Origin: Oxalobacteraceae bacterium
GTDB taxonomy: Bacteria > Pseudomonadota > Gammaproteobacteria > Burkholderiales > Burkholderiaceae_D
Assembly: GCA_021299035.1 (NCBI GenBank)
Contig: JAJTGD010000022.1
Location: 1 to 41,434, forward strand
Direction: 5' to 3'
DNA: 41,434 nt
Shown here: piece after piece, positions 35,509 through 41,434 of the stretch
Layout of the letters: each line of letters starts with the position of its first letter
Position numbering within the stretch: position 1 is the first letter of the stretch
The notes under the pieces: model-generated
What the model saw: the letters and a program-made list of their open reading frames with translations, nothing else
What the model was told of the DNA's origin: nothing
The model's database searches: none
Program-made: the position numbers and the translations under genes

Positions 35509-36867
35509 CTATTTCTTTGTTTTCACCGGCCGCTGCCAGCCAGTAATGCTGATTTGTTTGGCACGCGACACCGTCAGGCTATCCGGCGGCGCATCTTTGG
35601 TCAGTGTTGTACCGGCTCCCAGTGTCGCCCCTTTGCCCACCGTGACCGGAGCGACGAGTTGGGTGTCGCTGCCGATAAAGGCGTCATCTTCAATGACGGT
35701 ACGGTGTTTGTTGGCGCCATCGTAGTTGCAAGTGATGGTGCCAGCACCGATGTTCACCCTCGCGCCGACAGTGGCGTCGCCGACATAAGCCAAGTGATTA
35801 GCCTTGCTGTGGGCGTCGAACTGACTGTTTTTTATTTCGACGAAATTACCCACATGGACATCGGCACCCAACGCAGTACCCGGGCGCAGTCGCGCGTAAG
35901 GACCGATTTGTGCATCGGTACCAATGGTAGCGCCGTCAATATGCGAGAAAGCTTTAATAGTTACGCCGCGATCAATTTTTGCGTCGCGAATCACGCAGTT
36001 GGCGCCGATGCTCACGCCATCGCCCAACACAACCTCGCCCTCAAACACGCACCCGACATCAATCGATACATCGCGTCCGCACCTGAGTACGCCACGAACA
36101 TCAATACGATTCGGATCAGCCAGCGTGACACCTTGGTCGAGTAGGGTATTCGCGATATTGCGTTGATAGATACGCTCAAGCTCAGCCAGTTGTACCTTGC
36201 TGTTGACGCCCAGCGTTTCCCAGACCTGAGCTGGTTGCGCTGATTCAACGGCGATGCCATCTTGTACCGCCATCGCGATGACATCGGTCAGGTAGTACTC
36301 TTTTTGGGCATTGTTATTCGATAATTTGCCAAGCCAAGATTTCAGTGCACGTGTCGGCGCAACCAAAATACCGGTATTCACTTCTCGGATCGCGAGTTCG
36401 GTTGGGCTGGCATCTTTCTGCTCGACGATACGCACGATACGATTCTCGGATCGCACAATCCTGCCGTAGCCGGTAGGGTCTTCCAAATCGACCGTCAACA
36501 CGGCCAGCTTTTCCTTGCCGGCTTTTTCGACCAGCGTCTGCAAAGTTTGGGCAGCAGTGAGCGGCACATCCCCGTACAGCACCAGTGTAGGAACGGCATC
36601 ATCCAGTGCATCGGCTGCTTGCATCACCGCGTGCCCCGTGCCGAGTTGGGGCGCCTGCAATACGAAACGCAAATCATCGGCAGCAAGCCGCGAAGGCACC
36701 ATGTCGCCACCATGGCCGTAGACGACACATACGCGCGAAGGATTCAGCGTCCTGGCAGTGTCTATGACGTGGGATAGCAAGGGTTTGCCGGCCAGCGGAT
36801 GCAGCACTTTTGGCAGGTCGGACTGCATGCGCTTGCCCATGCCGGCGGCGAGGATGACTACATTCAT
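35509..36867 (-). CDS. glmU: Bifunctional UDP-N-acetylglucosamine pyrophosphorylase / glucosamine-1-phosphate acetyltransferase GlmU
   Basis: This 452-residue cytoplasmic enzyme acetylates GlcN-1-P and then couples it to UTP to give UDP-GlcNAc. The N-terminal nucleotidyltransferase shows [25 protein letters not shown] and VLYGDVPLT. The C-terminal left-handed beta-helix shows hexapeptide repeats and [24 protein letters not shown] with the acetyltransferase site, ending [15 protein letters not shown]. It is the first gene of the glmU-glmS unit, with an extended -10 promoter just upstream. Confidence 0.97.
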   Translation of the reverse strand: MNVVILAAGMGKRMQSDLPKVLHPLAGKPLLSHVIDTARTLNPSRVCVVYGHGGDMVPSRLAADDLRFVLQAPQLGTGHAVMQAADALDDAVPTLVLYGDVPLTAAQTLQTLVEKAGKEKLAVLTVDLEDPTGYGRIVRSENRIVRIVEQKDASPTELAIREVNTGILVAPTRALKSWLGKLSNNNAQKEYYLTDVIAMAVQDGIAVESAQPAQVWETLGVNSKVQLAELERIYQRNIANTLLDQGVTLADPNRIDVRGVLRCGRDVSIDVGCVFEGEVVLGDGVSIGANCVIRDAKIDRGVTIKAFSHIDGATIGTDAQIGPYARLRPGTALGADVHVGNFVEIKNSQFDAHSKANHLAYVGDATVGARVNIGAGTITCNYDGANKHRTVIEDDAFIGSDTQLVAPVTVGKGATLGAGTTLTKDAPPDSLTVSRAKQISITGWQRPVKTKK

Positions 36868-36891
36868 AGGGGGCGCAGAAAAAGATTCAAA

Positions 36892-36900
36892 ATTCTAGCA
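36892..36900 (-). promoter_or_regulatory. Extended -10 element upstream of glmU
   Basis: TGCTAGAAT on the minus strand lies 25 bp before the glmU ATG. The TG-N-TAGAAT form is an extended -10; no good -35 hexamer is seen at the usual distance. Confidence 0.4.
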
Positions 36901-36987
36901 TGCGTGATGACGCGAACTGCCGAGTGTAAAGCAACCAAATTCCGTGTTTTATGAACGCTCAAGCTGGTTTATTCGGACTGATACCGG

Positions 36988-37896
36988 TCATGAGTAAATT
37001 TTAACGATCGGTGTCTGTGGGGTCGCACAGAGTTCATCGTCAAATGCGATATCACCGTTTTTGTCTGCCAGGCCGGTCGCGTTGAGGCTGCTGAATTCAA
37101 ACAGTGAGCGGTCCATCAGATGGGACGGTACGACGGTACTCAGCGACGAGAAAATATTGTCGACGCGGCCCGGATATTTTTTCTCCCAATCGCGAAGCAG
37201 CATCTTGATCTGCTTACGCTGCAGGTTTTCCTGACTACCGCAGAGATCACAAGGAATAATCGGAAACTGACGTAGCTCGGCGTAGCGTTCGGTATCGACT
37301 TCGCGCACATAGGCCATGGGTCGGATCACGATGTGCTTGCCGTCATCAGACTGCAACTTAGGCGGCATTGCTTTCAGTTTGCTGCCGAAGAACATGTTCA
37401 AGAAAAAGGTCTCGATAATGTCATCGCGGTGGTGCCCGAGGGCGATCTTAGTCGCACCAAGTTCGCCAGCGACCCGATAAAGAATGCCTCGGCGGAGACG
37501 CGAGCAGAGTGAGCAGGTGGTTTTCCCCTCCGGGATCAGGCGTTTGACGATGCTGTAAGTGTCTTGTGTTTCGATATGAAACGGGACATCGATGCTGCGC
37601 AAATAATTAGGCAGTATTTCAGCAGGGAAGCCGGGTTGTTTTTGGTCGAGGTTGACTGCGACGATGTCAAAGTGAATCGGCGCGCGCTCGCGCAGCGTCA
37701 GCAGGATATCCAGCAGCGCATAGCTATCTTTACCGCCCGACAGGCATACCATCACCTTGTCGCCATCTTCGATCATGTTGAAGTCGCCGATAGCTTGCCC
37801 GACGAGGCGACACAAGCGTTTATGTAGCTTGTTGTTCTCGTAAGCGACTTTTTCCGCTTGCCGTGCGGTGGGGCCAGTCATGGTCACGCTAATCAT
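36988..37896 (-). CDS. ttcA: tRNA 2-thiocytidine biosynthesis protein TtcA
   Basis: This 302-residue PP-loop ATPase thiolates C32 of some tRNAs. SGGKDS (residues 53-58) is the ATP pyrophosphatase loop. The Cys pairs [12 protein letters not shown] and IPCDLCGSQ bind the Fe-S cluster and persulfide chemistry. [28 protein letters not shown] is typical of TtcA. The ATG overlaps the folB stop by four bases (37893-37896), so it is translationally coupled to folB. Confidence 0.95.
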   Translation of the reverse strand: MISVTMTGPTARQAEKVAYENNKLHKRLCRLVGQAIGDFNMIEDGDKVMVCLSGGKDSYALLDILLTLRERAPIHFDIVAVNLDQKQPGFPAEILPNYLRSIDVPFHIETQDTYSIVKRLIPEGKTTCSLCSRLRRGILYRVAGELGATKIALGHHRDDIIETFFLNMFFGSKLKAMPPKLQSDDGKHIVIRPMAYVREVDTERYAELRQFPIIPCDLCGSQENLQRKQIKMLLRDWEKKYPGRVDNIFSSLSTVVPSHLMDRSLFEFSSLNATGLADKNGDIAFDDELCATPQTPIVKIYS

Positions 37897-38291
37897 GTCG
37901 AGTCTTTAATATGGAGCACTTCGACGCCGACAGCGTCGCAGTCAGGGTAGACATCTGGCTTTTGTGTTGAAACCTGCGCCGCACGTACCTTGGGGTGCAA
38001 CAGCAAGCTTCGTGCAATGTCATCGCATAGGGTTTCTTGCAAATGCGTGTGACCTTGCGAAACACGCTGCTGGATGGTGTTTCGGATGAAATCGTAATCG
38101 AGCACTTCATGCAGTTCGTCTTTTGTCGGCGTCGAAGCGGCAAGTGGTACGTACAGCTCCACATTGAACAAGACACGTTGCTCACCCAGCTTTTCGAAGT
38201 CATGGACACCGATGTTGCTCATCATTTGAAAGTTGCGCAGAAACAGTCGGCGGCAATCGGAAAGTGCGGGGTGCATCAAGAAGGAATTCAT
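37893..38291 (-). CDS. folB: Dihydroneopterin aldolase-like protein FolB
   Basis: This 132-residue FolB-type enzyme converts dihydroneopterin to 6-hydroxymethyl-dihydropterin in folate synthesis. Features are [34 protein letters not shown] and the C-terminal [17 protein letters not shown]. The ATG at 38291 ([15 protein letters not shown]) fits the family start; a GTG at 38324 overlapping the SDR stop by four bases is the alternative and would give coupling to the upstream gene. It sits between a pteridine-reductase-like SDR and ttcA. Confidence 0.88.
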   Translation of the reverse strand: MNSFLMHPALSDCRRLFLRNFQMMSNIGVHDFEKLGEQRVLFNVELYVPLAASTPTKDELHEVLDYDFIRNTIQQRVSQGHTHLQETLCDDIARSLLLHPKVRAAQVSTQKPDVYPDCDAVGVEVLHIKDST

Positions 38292-38320
38292 GTCGAGGGC
38301 AGGGTATAGTTTTATCAAAT

Positions 38321-39088
38321 TCACTTCGCAAGGAACATCACATCGCGGTGCATGGGGGTTAAGTGCTGCCCGCCATCAACGATCAGTGTGATGCCGGTGA
38401 TGCCTTGGGCATTCGCCAAATAGCAAACGGCTTGGGCGATGTCGTCGGCTGTGCTGCTTTTGCCAAGCACGGTCTGTTGATGTGCTTTTTCAAACTGCGA
38501 CTCGGTTTGGTCGCCTGATACTAAAGTCAACCCGGGTGCCAAACCTACTACCCGTAGCCTTGGTGCTAACGACATGGCGAGTAGCTTGGTGGCTGTGTGT
38601 AATGCACTCTTCGACAGTGTGTAGGAGAGGAAGTCCGGGTTGAGGTTGAATAATTTTTGGTCCAGCAGGTTGATAACGACGGATTGCGCATCTTCGGGCG
38701 TTGCGGCATGCAGCGCTTGCGCGAGCAGAATCGGTGCAGCGAGGTTGCTGTGCATATGCGCGTCCAGCCGGGCCTGATCAAAGCTCTGTGCGTCATCATA
38801 GGAAAACAGTGACGCGCTATTGACGACGCAGCGGATATTACCGAGCTGCGTCATTGCACGCGGCAGTAGCTGCCGGGTTTCTGCTTCGCTCGACAGATCG
38901 CATGGAATAGCGATTGCGGCGCGCCCGAGCGCCTTGATTTGGTCTACGGTCTCAAGTGCTTCTGGCTCGGATGCGCGGTAGTGAACCGCGATATCCCACC
39001 CCTCTTTTGCCAGTCCAAGCGCAATGGCGCGGCCCAGCCGTTTTGCAGCACCGGTCACTAGCGCAGACTTGCGTGTACTTGTGTTCAT
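38321..39088 (-). CDS. Pteridine-reductase-like short-chain dehydrogenase
   Basis: This 255-residue SDR has the cofactor motif VTGAAKRLGRAIALGLA. The TGxxxRxG form is characteristic of pteridine reductases and FolM-type dihydromonapterin reductases rather than the general GxxxGxG. NSASLF, SYTLSKSALHTATKLLA (Tyr-x-x-x-Lys catalytic pair) and GLAPGLTLVSGDQ follow, with GITLIVDGGQHL near the end. NADPH-dependent reduction of a pterin or folate is likely given folB next to it. The ATG at 39088 matches the family start; ATGs at 39106 and 39124 are upstream alternatives and the open frame extends to 39295. Confidence 0.85.
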   Translation of the reverse strand: MNTSTRKSALVTGAAKRLGRAIALGLAKEGWDIAVHYRASEPEALETVDQIKALGRAAIAIPCDLSSEAETRQLLPRAMTQLGNIRCVVNSASLFSYDDAQSFDQARLDAHMHSNLAAPILLAQALHAATPEDAQSVVINLLDQKLFNLNPDFLSYTLSKSALHTATKLLAMSLAPRLRVVGLAPGLTLVSGDQTESQFEKAHQQTVLGKSSTADDIAQAVCYLANAQGITGITLIVDGGQHLTPMHRDVMFLAK

Positions 39089-39221
39089 GCCTGACGAGGG
39101 TTCCATTGATGGCTTGAGCAGCATTGAGCGACAAAGGCGATCATGCGACTCGGCCAGAAAAAGCCTTGCTGCGTAAATAAATTTCCATGCGGACGGCGCT
39201 ACCTTCCTTACAATAAGCCGC

Positions 39222-40361
39222 ATGTCACTGCCAGATCCACCTGCCGATGCCTTGCAAGCCTCGCTCGCACTGCAAAGCCGGATTCGGCAAGCCATTGCGG
39301 CGGACGACGGCTGGATTTCATTCAGCCGTTACATGGATCTGTCGCTGTATACGCCAGGCCTCGGCTACTACGCCGGCGGCGCAGTCAAACTTGGCAAGGA
39401 CGGCGATTTTACAACTGCGCCAGAAATCAGCGCGCTGTTTGGTGCGACGCTGGCTCGATTCGCGTCTGATCTGTTCGGTAGCGCTCCTTTCAACATACTC
39501 GAATTTGGTGCCGGCACGGGCAAGTTGGCGGGCGATTTGCTCAGCGCAGCGGCCGATTCAGGCAGAAAGATAGCGAGCTACCAGATTGTCGAAGTATCCA
39601 GCGAACTGCGTGCCCGGCAGCAGCAGGCGCTAGCCAATTACCCCCAGATTGAGTGGCTGGATGCCCCACCCGCAGCGTTTACAGGCCTGGTTATCGCCAA
39701 CGAGGTACTCGATGCGATGCCCGTGCCGCTACTGGTGCGGCGTGACGGCCGCTGGCTTGAGCGCGGCGTGGCGCTTAATGGCTCGGATTTTCGGTTTGTG
39801 GATCGTGAGTGCGAGCAAGGTATGGCCGGCCAAATTCCCGGCGAACCTTCATTGCCCGAAGGGTATCTGACCGAAGTTCACCCGCAGCAAGTCGGTTTTA
39901 TGGGTCTGCTGGGCGAGATGCTGCGCTCCGGCAATGGCGGTGCAGCGCTGATGATTGACTACGGATTTCCAGCCTCGGAGTACTATTTGCCGCAGCGCTC
40001 GGGCGGTACGCTGATGTGTCATTACCGTCATCGTGCACATGCCGACCCGTTTTATCTGCCGGGTTTGCAGGACATCACGACTCATATTGATTTCAGTGCA
40101 ATCGCGCGCGCCGGATTGGATGCCGGTCTGGAGGTGGGGTTTTATATGAGCCAGGCCGCATTTCTGATCGGTGCCGGTTTGCCGGATTTATTAGATAGAC
40201 AAGGGGCAGAGGACCCCCTTCATTGGCTACCCTTGTCAAACGCAGTACAAAAACTCACCTCACCTGCCGAGATGGGCGAGCTATTTAAAGCAGTGCTGTT
40301 AGTTGACCGGATTGAAGTGCCGGCCTATCTGCAGCGTCTCGATCAAAGTTATCGGCTGTAG
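39222..40361 (+). CDS. MidA/NDUFAF7-like SAM-dependent methyltransferase
   Basis: This 379-residue class I methyltransferase (DUF185 family) has the N-terminal ISFSRYMDLSLYTPGLGYYAGGA signature, the SAM-binding LEFGAGTGKLAGDLL, VIANEVLDAMPV and LMIDYGFPASEYYLPQRSGGTLMCHYRHRAH. The mitochondrial homolog methylates an arginine of complex I subunit NDUFS2; the bacterial substrate is not established. It is transcribed divergently from the SDR gene. No ribosome site precedes the ATG, and a TACAAT hexamer lies only 8 bp upstream, so a leaderless transcript is possible. Confidence 0.88.
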   Translation: MSLPDPPADALQASLALQSRIRQAIAADDGWISFSRYMDLSLYTPGLGYYAGGAVKLGKDGDFTTAPEISALFGATLARFASDLFGSAPFNILEFGAGTGKLAGDLLSAAADSGRKIASYQIVEVSSELRARQQQALANYPQIEWLDAPPAAFTGLVIANEVLDAMPVPLLVRRDGRWLERGVALNGSDFRFVDRECEQGMAGQIPGEPSLPEGYLTEVHPQQVGFMGLLGEMLRSGNGGAALMIDYGFPASEYYLPQRSGGTLMCHYRHRAHADPFYLPGLQDITTHIDFSAIARAGLDAGLEVGFYMSQAAFLIGAGLPDLLDRQGAEDPLHWLPLSNAVQKLTSPAEMGELFKAVLLVDRIEVPAYLQRLDQSYRL

Positions 40362-40405
40362 TTTGCCGACCGTCGTTAATACCCAGTTAGGTTGCCACCC
40401 ATCAG

Positions 40406-40597
40406 ATGCGCTGGTTTATTGTTATTTTCTTGGCATTAGTACTACTGTCTTCGGCGCTACCGTGGCTCGAGCGAATGGGTTTGGGCCGACTGCCGGGTGA
40501 TCTGAATTTCAGTATTTTTGGCTGGAAGTTACGGCTTCCTTTCGCGTCAACCATTCTGTTGACGTTGGTTTGTTTACTGGTCGGGCGCCTGATTTAA
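40406..40597 (+). CDS. DUF2905 small membrane protein, copy 1
   Basis: This 63-residue protein has two hydrophobic helices (FIVIFLALVLLSSALPWL and STILLTLVCLLVGRLI) around the GRLPGDLNFSI motif of DUF2905. The family has no known function. It is followed after 4 bp by a paralog. Confidence 0.8.
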   Translation: MRWFIVIFLALVLLSSALPWLERMGLGRLPGDLNFSIFGWKLRLPFASTILLTLVCLLVGRLI

Positions 40598-40601
40598 TCT
40601 C

Positions 40602-40805
40602 ATGATCCGTTGGGTTGCATTCATTTTCGTGCTTTTAGCGGTTTTTTACCCACTTTTACCGTTTTTTGGGCGACTTTGGGTCGGGCGCTTGCCGGGCGAC
40701 TTTCGCTTTCGGTTCAAAGGATTTGATTTTTGTCTGCCGTTTGGCTCTGCGCTGCTGTGGTCTTTGCTAGCGTTTTTGATTGCTAGTCTGGCCAAATTGA
40801 TTTGA
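40602..40805 (+). CDS. DUF2905 small membrane protein, copy 2
   Basis: This 67-residue tandem paralog of the preceding gene has the GRLPGDFRFRF motif and two helices (VAFIFVLLAVFYPLLPFF and SALLWSLLAFLIASLAKL). Tandem arrangement suggests a heteromeric or redundant pair. Function is unknown. Confidence 0.8.
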   Translation: MIRWVAFIFVLLAVFYPLLPFFGRLWVGRLPGDFRFRFKGFDFCLPFGSALLWSLLAFLIASLAKLI

Positions 40806-40809
40806 ACGC

Positions 40810-40840
40810 GAAAGCAGCGGCGAAGTGAGCGGCCGCTTTC
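40810..40840 (+). terminator. Imperfect hairpin after DUF2905 genes
   Basis: AGCGGC and GCCGCT arms with flanking GAA/TTC pairing form a GC-rich stem just after the DUF2905 stop codon and before the tRNA promoter. Termination is inferred from position. Confidence 0.4.
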
Positions 40841-40870
40841 AGAAAACAGGCAAGCAGCGCATTATGGTAA

Positions 40871-40899
40871 TTGACGGTTTTGGTCTTTTCCACTATAGT
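40871..40899 (+). promoter_or_regulatory. Strong sigma-70 promoter of the tRNA-tuf unit
   Basis: TTGACG (40871-40876), a 17-bp spacer and TATAGT (40894-40899) sit 14 bp before the first tRNA. This is the best promoter in the window, as expected for tRNA and EF-Tu expression. Confidence 0.8.
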
Positions 40900-40913
40900 A
40901 AGCGGTTCCCTGC

Positions 40914-40999
40914 GGTGGGGTGGCCGAGTGGTTAATGGCAGCAGACTGTAAATCTGCCCTCTTGCGAGTACGCTGGTTCGAATCCAGCCCCCACCACCA
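40914..40999 (+). tRNA. tRNA-Tyr (GTA)
   Basis: Acceptor stem GGTGGGG pairs with CCCCACC, anticodon GTA sits in the loop of GCAGACTGTAAATCTGC, a long variable arm (class II tRNA) is present, the T-loop is GGTTCGAATCC, and CCA is encoded. It is first of three tRNAs ahead of tuf. Confidence 0.95.
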
Positions 41000-41059
41000 G
41001 GAGCGAGTCGTAAGACATCGCGGTGCAGTAAAGAGTGAGCGGCAGTGTTGGTCGCCCTT

Positions 41060-41133
41060 GCGGGTGTAGCTCAATGGTAGAGCTGAAGCCTTCCAAGCTT
41101 AAGACGAGGGTTCGATTCCCTTCACCCGCTCCA
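41060..41133 (+). tRNA. tRNA-Gly (TCC)
   Basis: GCGGGTG pairs with CACCCGC. D-arm GCTCAATGGTAGAGC, anticodon loop CTTCCAA (TCC), T-arm GGGTTCGATTCCC and encoded CCA are clear. Confidence 0.95.
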
Positions 41134-41179
41134 GGAATTTGCTTGCTCGTTGTGTGGTGGACGGGCGGCTTGCAGTAGC

Positions 41180-41254
<75 letters not shown>

Positions 41255-41320
41255 GTGTTCGTTTGTCAGTACAGTCGGGCGCGTGCCTGATCATTCTCAT
41301 TAATTCGTTAGGAGTACATG

Positions 41321-41434
41321 ATGGCAAAAGGCAAGTTTGAGCGGACGAAGCCGCACGTGAATGTGGGGACGATTGGTCACGTTGATCATGGCAAGACGAC
41401 GTTGACGGCGGCGATTGCGACCGTGCTGTCGGCG
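41321..41434 (+). CDS. tuf: Elongation factor Tu, 5' part (runs off the window end)
   Basis: The first 38 residues start [20 protein letters not shown] and contain the GTPase P-loop [11 protein letters not shown], identifying EF-Tu, which delivers aminoacyl-tRNA to the ribosome. TTAGGAG lies just upstream; the ATG at 41318 is out of frame and not used. The tRNA-Tyr/Gly/Thr-tuf order is the classic tufB arrangement of proteobacteria. Confidence 0.97.

Overview
The window reads as chromosome of a betaproteobacterium, most likely Burkholderiales and probably near Oxalobacteraceae. This is inferred from gene content: fused isobutyryl-CoA mutase IcmF, a branched-chain-type ABC uptake cluster with acyl-CoA ligases, the order glmU-glmS / ttcA-folB-pteridine reductase, and the tRNA-Tyr/Gly/Thr-tuf block. 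No database search was run, so the assignment is provisional.

Layout. 1-576: 5' part of a nitronate monooxygenase gene. 609-3860: two tandem paralogous proteins of unknown function with a conserved C-terminal His/Cys core. 4007-12479: seven minus-strand genes made of an acyl-CoA synthetase, livGHM, a periplasmic binding protein, livF and a phenylacetate-CoA-ligase-like protein, an uptake-plus-CoA-activation unit. 12847-14126: two small outer-membrane beta-barrel paralogs. 14191-15138: prolyl aminopeptidase. 15415-18461: pqqBCDE, with no recognisable pqqA. 18505-20054: two-gene ABC-2 transporter. 20238-21293: ROK sugar kinase. 21376-23142: ankyrin protein built of 36-residue repeats. 23244-24911: ettA. 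24999-25801: a rarD-type gene broken by an out-of-frame deletion. 25809-28540: two overlapping photolyase/cryptochrome-family genes. 28632-31910: icmF. 32026-33049: an LcrH/SycD-like type III secretion chaperone and a small two-helix membrane protein. 33289-39088: DUF3147 protein, glmS, glmU, ttcA, folB and a pteridine-reductase-like SDR. 39222-40805: MidA-like methyltransferase and two DUF2905 proteins. 40871-41434: strong promoter, three tRNA genes and the start of tuf.

The most unusual content is effector-like and scattered among housekeeping genes: the tandem pair at 609-3860, the ankyrin protein at 21376-23142, and the chaperone/membrane-protein pair at 32026-33049. No secretion apparatus is visible here. 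If the strain carries a type III system elsewhere, these would be candidate substrates and a chaperone. Several structured non-coding elements also stand out: a 76-bp nested palindrome in front of the second outer-membrane gene, a 10+10 bp inverted repeat in the leader of the acyl-CoA synthetase operon, a run of three palindromes after the ROK gene, and three copies of a dispersed ~27-bp palindromic repeat.
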